This document shows positions 7,958 through 15,248 of a DNA stretch of 64,000 nt, one piece after another (the first letter of the stretch is position 1; the number at the start of each line of letters is the position of its first letter). This DNA is from JBBRDU01 sp038230335 (GTDB lineage Bacteria; Verrucomicrobiota; Verrucomicrobiia; Chthoniobacterales; UBA10450): the NCBI GenBank assembly GCA_038230335.1, contig JBBRNL010000004.1, forward strand, positions 1 to 64,000, written 5' to 3'. A program made the translations under genes and the position numbers. The notes under the pieces are model-generated. The model was not told the origin of the DNA and did not search any database. It saw only the letters and a program-made list of their open reading frames with translations.

Positions 7958-8025
7958 ATCTAACCAAACGATGCAGCTAACGCCTACCCGTTGTTCGCTC
8001 CACACTCTCCATGATTGAACCATTT
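7958..8025 (+). repeat. Left half of an attC site (right half deleted)
   Basis: The left box ATCTAAC (7958-7964), the left arm GCAGCTAACGCCTACCC and part of the loop match 9901-9970. The right arm and the GTTRRRY box are missing before the next gene, so genes 7339 and 8047 now form one compound cassette. Confidence 0.85.
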
Positions 8026-8046
8026 AACTAAGGACCCAATTCCCCT

Positions 8047-8805
8047 ATGAGCATTGCCCTTCGGTATACAACAATATTCGCTGCCGCGGTGTTGATCACG
8101 CTGCTCTGTGGCAGATCACTCCTCGCTGAAACGCCCGATATGCTGCCAGCGCTCATCGGTTCCGGGCCGAAGTCACTCGTTAATTTGATCGACACCAAAC
8201 ACCTCATGAATCGGGGCCAGCAGCATGGGGCGATGTTTTTTTTAGCTCGGGTCGATCCCAACGGCTATCCCTCATATTCGAAGGTTTGGGGAACGACAAA
8301 AGAGACCAACCCGTTACGGGACGAACTGCGCCAAAGACTGGCGGAAGCGCGCTTCGTTCCCGCCGTTTATCAACATCGAAATGTGTACGCGTGGTTTTAT
8401 GGAACTCTGGCATTTAGTGTTGTCGACGGAAAACCGCATCTCAGAATTTTTGCAAATCAGGAGCTACCGGAATTGCAAAAGGAAAGCGATTTCGTTGCTC
8501 CACAGCCAATATGGTTTCCAGGGAAAGTCTACGATTTTGCGAAACTTAAAAATCCGTTCGGCTCCTGGGCGAGTGACGATAAACCGGTTGTAGCGGAGAT
8601 GCTTCTCACCGTCGACGCAGCAGGCCATCTTAAAGATGTTCGTTTGCAAAGCCTCACCCCTCCGGGTAAACCGTCCTACGGTGATGCGGCGCTGATGATC
8701 TTTCGGCAACAACTATACTTGCCGGCTTACCGAAACGGTAAAGCGGTCGAATCCACGACGCACTTCAAGTTCTACTTTGTGCCATCATTTTATTACCTAA
8801 AGTAG
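8047..8805 (+). CDS. Secreted protein with TonB-C-like repeats
   Basis: A 252-residue protein with a signal peptide (residues 1-27). Two regions (about residues 65-135 and 175-245) share the pattern of a strand, VDPNGYP or VDAAGHLKDV, a helix, and FVPAVY or YLPAYRNG, then a final strand. This is how TonB C-terminal-like domains look, with the typical variation of the consensus GxP/Y motif. Such domains occur in periplasmic proteins not linked to TonB transport. No box or arm of an attC precedes it directly, because its upstream attC has lost its right half. The start is ATG 8047. Confidence 0.75.
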   Translation: MSIALRYTTIFAAAVLITLLCGRSLLAETPDMLPALIGSGPKSLVNLIDTKHLMNRGQQHGAMFFLARVDPNGYPSYSKVWGTTKETNPLRDELRQRLAEARFVPAVYQHRNVYAWFYGTLAFSVVDGKPHLRIFANQELPELQKESDFVAPQPIWFPGKVYDFAKLKNPFGSWASDDKPVVAEMLLTVDAAGHLKDVRLQSLTPPGKPSYGDAALMIFRQQLYLPAYRNGKAVESTTHFKFYFVPSFYYLK

Positions 8806-8868
8806 AATTGCCCTAAATGGTGATATCAGTGTTTCGCGATTGTCCATTTACATAATTATCGACCTCGC

Positions 8869-8964
8869 ACCTAACCAATCGATGAAGCCAACGGCGCCAT
8901 TGCGATACAACTTCAGCGTCTTTGCTACCGCACCCCGCCGTCGCTAATCTCTTTTGTGTTAGAT
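8869..8964 (+). repeat. attC site, short type
   Basis: The left box ACCTAAC is at 8869-8875 and the right box GTTAGAT at 8958-8964. At 96 bp it is shorter than its neighbours. The right box supplies the ATG at 8963. Confidence 0.85.
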
Positions 8965-9898
8965 GAAGAGCATCAGTCTTTTCAATCTCCTTTGTGTTGC
9001 AACCGCGGCGTCTGTCGCTTTGCCTGTCGGCGCCTCAGATCTGGCAATTTCTATCCCCGTCCAACTTACGCATGCCCAGAACCTCGATCCGTCGCCGTCT
9101 CCGGACGGTAAAAGGCTTGTCTTTATATCTATCGTTGCTGGGAAGGAACAATTATTTACGATGGATACTGACGGTTCACGCATCGCGCAGCTAACACGCG
9201 ATGACGCTGACCACGAGGATCCTGCATGGGCTCCGGATGGGACAAAAGTCGCTTTCGTGCACATTACCAAGGACCGTCATAGCATTGCGGTAACTGGAAT
9301 TGACGGCAACAACCTGGAGCTACTCACGCCTAAGGAGCAGAACACGATTCATCCCAATTGGTCGTCTGACAGCAAGCAGGTGATTTACTGTACGAACGAT
9401 GACCTTGAGCCGCCTAAAAAGAATACCGCGGAGATAAACGCGGTTGATTTAGCAACGAAGGAAATCAAGGTGCTCATCACCGGTGGTATTAACACCTATG
9501 GATCCTGGTCCCCGGATATGAAGCATATCGTCTTCCGAAAGATAATCGGGGAGGAAAATTCCGAAGTGTTCGTTGCGGAGGCGGATGGCTCGAACGCGCG
9601 GAATCTGACTAACAATCCGTTTTTTGATGGTTGGCCGACGTGGTCGCCTGATGGCAAGACGATTGCGTTCGCGTCGAACCGCCGGGCGCACGGCTACCAA
9701 ATTTTTGTGATGAACGCGGATGGCATAAATCCGCGACTGCTCTCGAATACCGAAGGGCGCGGAACTGCACCACGCTGGTCTCCAGACGGGAAGTCCATCT
9801 ATTTTACGAACTGCGTTGAGAAAGACTATGGGACCGACTGTGAAATCTTCCGAACGGGAACAAATCCGCAGCCGCTTCGTCTGTCCAACGAGGAATAA
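8963..9898 (+). CDS. TolB-like beta-propeller protein
   Basis: A 311-residue secreted protein (signal peptide about residues 1-24) built of repeated PD40/WD40-like blades. The repeats are visible as DPSPSPDGKRLVF, DPAWAPDGTKVAF, HPNWSSDSKQVIY, YGSWSPDMKHIVF, WPTWSPDGKTIAF and APRWSPDGKSIYF, so six blades can be counted. This matches the C-terminal propeller of TolB without the N-terminal domain. Such free propellers act as binding modules in the periplasm; the partner is unknown. The start is the attC-made ATG 8963. Confidence 0.88.
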   Translation: MKSISLFNLLCVATAASVALPVGASDLAISIPVQLTHAQNLDPSPSPDGKRLVFISIVAGKEQLFTMDTDGSRIAQLTRDDADHEDPAWAPDGTKVAFVHITKDRHSIAVTGIDGNNLELLTPKEQNTIHPNWSSDSKQVIYCTNDDLEPPKKNTAEINAVDLATKEIKVLITGGINTYGSWSPDMKHIVFRKIIGEENSEVFVAEADGSNARNLTNNPFFDGWPTWSPDGKTIAFASNRRAHGYQIFVMNADGINPRLLSNTEGRGTAPRWSPDGKSIYFTNCVEKDYGTDCEIFRTGTNPQPLRLSNEE

Positions 9899-9900
9899 GC

Positions 9901-10024
9901 ATCTAACCATGCGATGCAGCGAACGCCTACCCTTCGTTCGCGCCACATTTTCCATGATTAAATCATTCCACCTCCGATCAACGCTCGCTCCCGGTAGGCG
10001 TCGCTTATCTTTTTCTCGTTAGAC
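9901..10024 (+). repeat. attC site
   Basis: The left box ATCTAAC is at 9901-9907 and the right box GTTAGAC at 10018-10024. Arms AGCGAACGCCTACC and GGTAGGCGTCGCT pair with exactly one extra base. Confidence 0.93.
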
Positions 10025-10171
10025 GCTAAGAGTCTTTTACCAATATGGCAGATCTTCGTTCCGGTCAGCGGCGTATTGTTCGCGGGTGCTTTATCTGAGT
10101 CAGCGGTTACGCACACGCTCATAAAGGAAGGCAAAGAGAAAGGCGTGCTCGTTGAGTTTGAACTAAAGTAG
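10025..10171 (+). pseudogene. Cassette gene remnant without a start codon
   Basis: An open frame ends at TAG 10169-10171 and encodes about 48 residues with a protein-like stretch (IFVPVSGVLFAGALSE, then a Lys/Glu-rich end). No ATG, GTG or TTG with a plausible position precedes it between the attC and the frame. It looks like the C-terminal part of a gene whose front was lost, or a gene with a rare start. Alternatively this cassette may be non-coding. Confidence 0.35.
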
Positions 10172-10187
10172 CGTGATGTCCTAACAT

Positions 10188-10312
10188 ACCTAACCAAGCG
10201 CTGCAGCCTACCGCTGGCCGGCGTTATGCTTACGATGCCGACTTAGCAGAGTAATCCAACCTGCTGCCACTTGCGCCTCCCAGAGCCGTGGTTAAGCTTT
10301 GTCTCGTTAGGT
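10188..10312 (+). repeat. attC site
   Basis: The left box ACCTAAC is at 10188-10194 and the right box GTTAGGT at 10306-10312. The inner arms are eroded (CAGCCTACCGCTGG / CCGTGGTTAAG). Confidence 0.85.
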
Positions 10313-10332
10313 CTAATCGGACACTAGAACAT

Positions 10333-10800
10333 ATGTCCTTCGAACAAATATCCTATCTGGCGCAAATCGTCGCTTCGCTTGGTGTGATTGTCTCTTTGAT
10401 CTTTGTCGGTTTACAGATCAGACAAAATACGGGGGCACTCCAGCGCAATGAGCATAATTCCACGATGGCGCAGTGGACTGTGATCCGCATGGCCATCGCC
10501 AAAAATCGCGACATTGCCGAACTGATGACCACTGGCCTGAAGGGAGAGCATGCCCTCGATGCCGCCGATCAGCTGAGGCTGGAGCAGATGTTGCAGGAAA
10601 ACGCGTGGGCCTCCTTCCACATTTGGGAGAGAACGAAACGCGGTATTTTTCCGAAGGGGACTTTCGAATTGTCGTGTGGAGCACACCTGTGCGGCTTGCT
10701 CACGACGCCCGGTGGCGGCACCTGGTGGCGCAGCGCCAAACAGACTGGCTTCCCTCCTGATTTCGTCTCGGACGTCGATACCCTGCTCGCCAAGGCCTAA
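10333..10800 (+). CDS. Membrane-anchored protein, QIRQNT family, copy 2
   Basis: A 155-residue relative of the protein at 3578-4093: an N-terminal membrane segment (about residues 10-30), then GLQIRQNTGAL, a helical domain, and the GGGTWW motif near residue 134. ATG 10333 is chosen over 10288, which lies in the attC. The stop TAA (10798-10800) is inside the left box of the next attC, so the gene ends exactly at its recombination site. Function unknown. Confidence 0.8.
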   Translation: MSFEQISYLAQIVASLGVIVSLIFVGLQIRQNTGALQRNEHNSTMAQWTVIRMAIAKNRDIAELMTTGLKGEHALDAADQLRLEQMLQENAWASFHIWERTKRGIFPKGTFELSCGAHLCGLLTTPGGGTWWRSAKQTGFPPDFVSDVDTLLAKA

Positions 10801-10918
10801 CCAAGCGATGCAGCGAACGCCTACCCGTTATGCGCCCACATCTCTCATGACTAAACCATTCCACCTCCGATCCACGCGCACTCCCGGTAGGTGTCGCTGA
10901 TCTTTGTTCTCGTTTGGT
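10795..10918 (+). repeat. attC site
   Basis: The left box GCCTAAC is at 10795-10801, overlapping the stop codon of the gene. The right box GTTTGGT (10912-10918) departs from GTTRRRY at one position. Arms AGCGAACGCCTACC and GGTAGGTGTCGCT pair. Confidence 0.88.
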
Positions 10919-10939
10919 GAGTCCGTAGAATCAACAGAA

Positions 10940-11419
10940 ATGAAAATGAGAATTCTTGTAATACTCGGTCTACTGATGGGATTTGCGTCGACCGGTTCCG
11001 CGGCCCCGAAAGAAGATGCGGCGAGGGTGGTCGACTCCTTTTACGCGCAATACTACAAGGAAATTGTTCGGAAGGTGCCCAAGGGTGATTTCGACAAAGC
11101 AGTGATCCGATGGGTCATGTCGAATTCGTACCTCAGCGACGCGTTCAAGAAGGTTTTTCGGAAGACGATTATGGACGCCGACAAGAAGGATCCGGAAGTG
11201 GGGCTTGATATGGACCCGATATTGGACGGGCAGGATTATCCAGACAAAGGCTACCGCGCCAAAGAGATTCAGATTGTTGGCGACAAGGCTTACGTGGTTA
11301 TGGAAGGAATCGATGCACCGAACTTTACACGCGAGCGCCCTCTCTCGGTGGAGCTCGTGAAGATCAACAATAAGTGGAAGATCAATGGCATTGGTATCAT
11401 CAATCGATCGCAAAAGTGA
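10940..11419 (+). CDS. Secreted DUF3828-like protein
   Basis: A 159-residue protein with a signal peptide (residues 1-23, MKMRIL start). The mature part begins with a helix ARVVDSFYAQYYKEI, the signature opening of the DUF3828 family (cystatin-like or NTF2-like fold, seen in E. coli YbjP), and ends with a strand VELVKINNKWKINGIG that also fits. Function unknown in the family. The start at 10940 puts the signal peptide first; a longer version from 10904 would lie in the attC. Confidence 0.8.
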   Translation: MKMRILVILGLLMGFASTGSAAPKEDAARVVDSFYAQYYKEIVRKVPKGDFDKAVIRWVMSNSYLSDAFKKVFRKTIMDADKKDPEVGLDMDPILDGQDYPDKGYRAKEIQIVGDKAYVVMEGIDAPNFTRERPLSVELVKINNKWKINGIGIINRSQK

Positions 11420-11521
11420 GCCTTATCAAGCACCGGAGCTAACCGACTCGGCGGAGGCCATCGTGAGCGAGTTATTGCTCTACATTCCGCCTCGGCGGTC
11501 GCTCAGTTTTGTTCGTTAGGC
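11420..11521 (+). repeat. attC site, degenerate left box
   Basis: The left box is GCCTTAT (11420-11426) in place of GCCTAAC, and the right box GTTAGGC is at 11515-11521. The arms include a long GC-rich stem (CGGCGGAGG with CCGCCTCGG types). Confidence 0.8.
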
Positions 11522-11523
11522 GT

Positions 11524-11931
11524 ATGGCAAGCACAATCGAGGGCGGGTGTTTATGCAGAGGCGTCCGCTATCGTCTACACGTTACGCCAAATCGGGGAAG
11601 TGACTGCCATTGCGAAGATTGCCGGCGAGCGAGTGCTGCTCCGTATGTGACTTGGTGTAGCGTTCCCAGCAAGGCGATAGAGGTTCTGAGCGGTGAACTG
11701 CGTAGAGTCTCATATGCAGAGCGATTACGCTCGTTCGCCTCTTGTTGTGGCACGCCTCTGTTTATCCAGGACGAAGTCAGTTCTGAGTGGATTGACGTGA
11801 CAGTCGCGTCGCTCGATGATCCTGGGACTTTTTACCCGGAGGTCGCGATATGGACAGAAGACAAACTCCCGTGGGTAAAGCTCGATCCGAGTCGACGTGC
11901 TTTTCGCCGGAACAGAGATGAAAACGCCTAA
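11524..11931 (+). CDS. GFA family protein (Gfa-like zinc protein)
   Basis: A 135-residue protein of the GFA family, named after a glutathione-dependent formaldehyde-activating enzyme. Zinc-ligand motifs are present in order: C9-x-C11 (GGCLCRGVRY), C28-H-C30-x2-C33 (DCHCEDCRRASAAPYVTW), and C74/C75 (CCGTPLF). Most family members bind zinc and have no proven activity. ATG 11524 lies two bases past the attC right box. The stop TAA (11929-11931) lies in the next left box. Confidence 0.9.
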   Translation: MASTIEGGCLCRGVRYRLHVTPNRGSDCHCEDCRRASAAPYVTWCSVPSKAIEVLSGELRRVSYAERLRSFASCCGTPLFIQDEVSSEWIDVTVASLDDPGTFYPEVAIWTEDKLPWVKLDPSRRAFRRNRDENA

Positions 11932-12047
11932 CCAAGCGAACAGCGAGCGGCTGGCTGTTCCTATGCCTAGCATATGGTAACTACAGTCTCCTATATGCAG
12001 CCGCGCACGCTCTCGCCAGCCAACGCTGATCTTGGGTCTCGTTAGAT
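11926..12047 (+). repeat. attC site
   Basis: The left box GCCTAAC is at 11926-11932, overlapping the stop codon. The right box GTTAGAT is at 12041-12047 and yields an ATG at 12046. Confidence 0.9.
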
Positions 12048-12081
12048 GAAAGTGCCTGCTCTCGTTTCTTGAAAACGCCCT

Positions 12082-12501
12082 GTGTCCGCGTCTACTCACA
12101 CTCGATTGCTCCGCGGGAGCGGCGTGTTGCTCCTTCTACTGGGCGTTGTGCATCTTGTGGCGACTCCGCACATTGCGAGTCTCGTTCAGCATCTAGCCTC
12201 TCCTGGGGCGGCCGAAGAGCTTACGCCTCCGATGCTTCTAAATCATGTTTTGGTTGGACTTCTACTGCTGCCTCTTGGTTACCTGACGCTTTATGCGGCT
12301 CCGCATTCGGCCGCTCGTGCCGGATGGGCGCAGGTGATCGTGCGCACGACTGCAGTTACAGTGGCCACGCTGCCCGCAACTTTACTCGCGCTGATGGGCA
12401 CCCGCTATTTTAATGCGCCGCTGTTTGTGCTCGGTACTACTCTCGTCATTGCGGCGGCGGTGACCTTGTTGGTTGCTGCGTTCAGCACGCCGCGTGATTG
12501 A
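12082..12501 (+). CDS. Four-helix membrane protein of unknown function
   Basis: A 139-residue protein with four hydrophobic segments (about residues 12-28, 50-70, 82-104 and 110-134). The called start is GTG 12082. The attC-derived ATG 12046 is in the same frame, but a TGA (12070-12072) separates them. So either the gene is translated from GTG after an eight-residue leader, or an ancestral longer N-terminus was cut off by a point mutation. No family can be named. Confidence 0.7.
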   Translation: MSASTHTRLLRGSGVLLLLLGVVHLVATPHIASLVQHLASPGAAEELTPPMLLNHVLVGLLLLPLGYLTLYAAPHSAARAGWAQVIVRTTAVTVATLPATLLALMGTRYFNAPLFVLGTTLVIAAAVTLLVAAFSTPRD

Positions 12502-12530
12502 GTTATTGGAGTCGATGCTGCCACGCCACC

Positions 12531-12659
12531 ATCTAACCCGACGATGAAGCTAACCACTACTGTTCCATGCTTTGGAGGGTCCTTTGCGCTGACTATTTTC
12601 TTTTGCCTGCGTTGTTGCCCTCACGTCGGTAGTGGTAGCTTATCTTTTTCTCGTTCGTG
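12531..12659 (+). repeat. attC site with degenerate right box
   Basis: The left box ATCTAAC is at 12531-12537. Arms GCTAACCACTAC and GTAGTGGTAGC pair with one extra base. The right box reads GTTCGTG (12653-12659), outside the consensus. Only 12 bases follow before the next attC. Confidence 0.85.
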
Positions 12660-12671
12660 AACCGACCACTG

Positions 12672-12867
12672 ACCTAACCAAGCGATGAAGCTAACGCCCA
12701 CCGCTAGACGCCTAGAATAACTTTCGATGAGCTACTTCCTTTCACCACAAATTGGAATCAGCGACAGTGGCCGTAGCTTATTTTATTGATTCACTCGCGC
12801 GTCTCGTTCAGCCTTCGGCCTTTCCGTCCATGTCTGGGTTTGCCAGTCCGTTCCATTCTCGCTAGAG
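12672..12867 (+). repeat. attC site enlarged by an 85-bp insert
   Basis: The left box ACCTAAC is at 12672-12678; the arms are of the AAGCTAACGCCCAC / GTGGCCGTAGCTT type. The 85-bp element (12783-12867) lies between the right arm and the final box, here GCTAGAG (12861-12867). A second box-like GTTCAGC is at 12806-12812. Confidence 0.8.
12783..12867 (+). repeat. 85-bp attC-embedded element, copy 1
   Basis: It shares nearly its whole length with 13761-13845 and 17721-17805. It starts with TTATT-ATTCACTCGCGCG and ends with TCCGTTCCATTCTCG plus the GTTAGG-like box, and contains a GCC-TTC-GGC mini hairpin. No open frame is conserved. Confidence 0.85.
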
Positions 12868-12884
12868 CTTTGAGCACTTCATTA

Positions 12885-13307
12885 ATGACAGCTGTCGTGC
12901 GGCGCTTGCGGTGGGTGATGCTTACGACAATGATCGTTGACCTGCTCCTTACGCTCCATGGCCAGCCAACATCCTACTGGCAAAATCCGGCGACAGCGCT
13001 TGAGCCGAATCCGCCTGTTCGGCACCTCATGGTAATGGGAATAGGGACGTTCCTCTTCGCAGTGGCAATCTATTGCGCGGTCGCTTTTTTGCTTGTGTCG
13101 GTTCTCCCTCGATGGATTGGGTTCGTGACGGCGCTAGTTTATTCGCTTGGTCATTTCTACGCCGGTTCAACGTGGCTTGAAGCTAGAATGGGTCTGGGAA
13201 TGAATGGCGTCTATCTTTACGCAGTGCCGCTCGCGATTGCGATTGCGATCTGCACGGGGGCCCCCGAAAAGAGCTCTAACCAAGGCGATGGCACCAACGC
13301 CGCCTGA
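12885..13307 (+). CDS. Membrane protein of unknown function ending inside its attC
   Basis: A 140-residue protein with four hydrophobic segments. ATG 12885 is called; TTG 12870 just after the attC box is an equally possible start, adding five residues. The distinctive feature is the end: the last eleven residues (SSNQGDGTNAA) are read from the left box and left arm of the following attC, which has gained one base compared with siblings and stays open. So the recombination site encodes the C-terminal tail. Function unknown. Confidence 0.7.
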   Translation: MTAVVRRLRWVMLTTMIVDLLLTLHGQPTSYWQNPATALEPNPPVRHLMVMGIGTFLFAVAIYCAVAFLLVSVLPRWIGFVTALVYSLGHFYAGSTWLEARMGLGMNGVYLYAVPLAIAIAICTGAPEKSSNQGDGTNAA

Positions 13308-13391
13308 CTAGATAATGTTTTTCGCAGTTACACGTTGTTCGTGCAGCCACGCACGCTGTCGGCGGCGTGGCTCATCTCTTTCTCGTTAGAC
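13274..13391 (+). repeat. attC site
   Basis: The left box CTCTAAC is at 13274-13280 and the right box GTTAGAC at 13385-13391. Arms GCACCAACGCCGCC and GGCGGCGTGGC pair. It overlaps the end of the preceding gene by 34 bases. Confidence 0.87.
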
Positions 13392-13414
13392 GTATAAGCC
13401 ACGCATCTCGATCT

Positions 13415-13642
13415 ATGAACACATCTGACAACCTTTGGGCGAGTGATTGGCTGGACTCCGTAGCCAACGGCTCGAACACCATGAGTCAGCGCAAGCGATC
13501 GTCGATAGAGAAACGCGGTGGCGGGATGCAAGGGATCAAAGCCCTCGCCAAGAAGAAAGGAGTTCACCTTCTCCTTCTCGAAGACGACAAGGGCAATGAG
13601 CTTGTGGCCGCCAGCACGAAACCGTTTAAGGTCATATGTTGA
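13415..13642 (+). CDS. Small basic cytoplasmic protein of unknown function
   Basis: A 75-residue protein starting at ATG 13415, 24 bases past the attC. A Lys/Arg-rich middle (about residues 25-50, SQRKRSSIEKRGGG and ALAKKKG) is followed by a strand-like LLLLEDDKG segment. No signal peptide. The composition would suit nucleic acid binding, but this is inference. It is small and unsupported by a known family. Confidence 0.5.
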   Translation: MNTSDNLWASDWLDSVANGSNTMSQRKRSSIEKRGGGMQGIKALAKKKGVHLLLLEDDKGNELVAASTKPFKVIC

Positions 13643-13652
13643 CTCGCGTAAC

Positions 13653-13845
13653 GTCTAACCATGCGATGCAGCCAACCGCTGGCCCGCGTACTCTCTCGCT
13701 TTACTTTATGAAAACACGTCCACTGCGAGCCACGCGCGCAGTCGCCAGCGGTAGCTTATCTTATTAATTCACTCGCGCGTCTCGTTCAGCCTTCGGCCTT
13801 TCCGTCTATGTCTCGGCTTGCCAGTCCGTTCCATTCTCGTTAGGT
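13653..13845 (+). repeat. attC site enlarged by an 85-bp insert
   Basis: The left box GTCTAAC is at 13653-13659. Arms AGCCAACCGCTGGC and GCCAGCGGTAGCT pair. The 85-bp element fills 13761-13845, ending at the right box GTTAGGT (13839-13845). Confidence 0.87.
13761..13845 (+). repeat. 85-bp attC-embedded element, copy 2
   Basis: The reference copy. It lies between the CTTATC of the right arm and the terminal GTTAGGT, and an internal box-like GTTCAGC is at 13784-13790. It is the same length as copies 1 and 3. Confidence 0.88.
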
Positions 13846-13904
13846 GACAGAGCGCGCCGTGAAAGCTCCAGTCCAAACACCCGCGGAATCAATCGCAGCG
13901 GAGT

Positions 13905-14822
13905 CTAGTCATCGAGAATATAAACAAGCCGGCGTTTGGTCGATTCCGAACGTCCCCAAATTCCATGATTGCGATTACCGGCCAAAAATTGAATCCAGGC
14001 CCAGGCACGCACGATTATTTCCATCGCCATAGCAAGCAGGAGAACCGGCAAGTGGATTCCCTGCGTTTGCCACACGACCACGATGGCCCGAATGCGCTCG
14101 ACCAGACTTTGCGTTTCCATGCGGCGTCCTTCTTTGCGGTACATCCGTAAATATCCAAGCGTGACAACCGCGCGCTGTTTGATGTAATCCCCCAGGCAAA
14201 GCGGAGTTGGGCTCAAAACCTCCGCCTCGGGAAGATACCTTGTCACAAACCCCTTCCGTTCAAGCGTCAGCTCCAAGGCTGCTTCATCGACGAAAGTGGT
14301 CGGATCGATGCTTTCGACCAGGTTGCGAAACGCAGTGATCTCGGTCGATTTTGGATATCGGATGGCGATGACGTGATGGAGCGACCACATCAATCGTGTG
14401 ATCTCGAAAGCTGGATTCCCCTCCACCCCTACCGGGACAGTACGCGCGGCCGCCACGCCGACCGACGGATCAGCAAATTCACGGACCAGCAAGGAAACGC
14501 AGTCGCCCTTGGGCAAGACATCCCCGGACAGCAACACAACGATATCGACATCGTGCAATTCGCGAATGCATCGATTGACGGCCGCAGCTTTTCCGGCGCG
14601 TTGAGAATTAGCAATGAGTTTGACGGGGATGGACGTGGTCTTGGCGAATTCCGCGACGATTTCATTAGTTCCATCTTTCGACGCGTCACTCACTATGACG
14701 AACCGGCTCGGAGGCCGGCCATCAACTCTGGTCCGATGCAGAACCGGGAGTAACGCTGGTAGGTTTTGCGCCTCGTTAAAACAAGGGATGGCGAAGGCGA
14801 ACGAAAGGGGCGGGTTTTCCAA
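13905..14822 (-). CDS. Family 2 glycosyltransferase, reversed in the array
   Basis: A 305-residue GT2 (GT-A fold) enzyme that would move a sugar from a nucleotide donor. The N-terminus has FAIPCFNEAQNLPALL and VIVSDASKDGTNEI, followed by GKAAAVNRCI and an acidic metal-site region LLSGDVLPKG (about residue 98). The C-terminus has a hydrophobic segment (about residues 255-280), so it is probably membrane-attached. It is the largest cytoplasmic enzyme in the array and reads leftward, so it needs its own promoter, expected just right of 14822. The acceptor is unknown; polysaccharide or glycolipid synthesis is the usual role. Confidence 0.88.
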   Translation of the reverse strand: MENPPLSFAFAIPCFNEAQNLPALLPVLHRTRVDGRPPSRFVIVSDASKDGTNEIVAEFAKTTSIPVKLIANSQRAGKAAAVNRCIRELHDVDIVVLLSGDVLPKGDCVSLLVREFADPSVGVAAARTVPVGVEGNPAFEITRLMWSLHHVIAIRYPKSTEITAFRNLVESIDPTTFVDEAALELTLERKGFVTRYLPEAEVLSPTPLCLGDYIKQRAVVTLGYLRMYRKEGRRMETQSLVERIRAIVVVWQTQGIHLPVLLLAMAMEIIVRAWAWIQFLAGNRNHGIWGRSESTKRRLVYILDD

Positions 14823-15109
14823 AGCGGTAGTTTGACGGCCATTTCAATGGCGAATCTTATTGTAATAACGGGCCTTCCAGATGCCCAGTTCAAACTGAGC
14901 TCATCTAACAGCGGATGCAGCCGACATCCCAAATCGACGGTTCGGAGTTTTCTTATCTGCTCCCCTGAACGAAATCGTGCCGACCGGCTAGCATCACGGT
15001 TCCGTTGGTCGCGGCTCTTACAGCAATCGCTGGCTTAAATTTTGGGTTCTATATCACTTTTCGTCGTGCCGATGTTCGTGCATTATTCAGGGCCTATGTC
15101 GCGCCACGG
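14823..15109 (+). other. Intergenic stretch with a possible attC left-arm remnant
   Basis: No supported gene. ATCTAAC at 14903-14909, followed by GCGGATGCAGCCGACA, resembles an attC left arm, which would be the site belonging to the glycosyltransferase cassette. No matching right arm was found before 15110. The promoter of the leftward glycosyltransferase gene should also be in this stretch. Confidence 0.4.
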
Positions 15110-15238
15110 GTCTAACCAGACGATGAAGCTCACCGCTACTGTTCCACGCTTTGCTTGGTTCTTTGCGCCAGCTGGTTCCTTTCACCGCCATTGCTGCCTC
15201 TGTCCCGGTAGTGGTAACTTATCTTTTTTTCGTTAGAC
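15110..15238 (+). repeat. attC site
   Basis: The left box GTCTAAC is at 15110-15116 and the right box GTTAGAC at 15232-15238, perfectly complementary. The arms are of the ACTAC / GTAGTGGTAACTT type. Confidence 0.92.
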
Positions 15239-15248
15239 CTCAACAAGC

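Noticed and set aside
1785..12072. Stop-codon reassignment in the array
   Set aside because: The in-frame stops are of all three kinds (TAG, TGA, TAA), and the same codons end intact genes all around, so recoding is unlikely.
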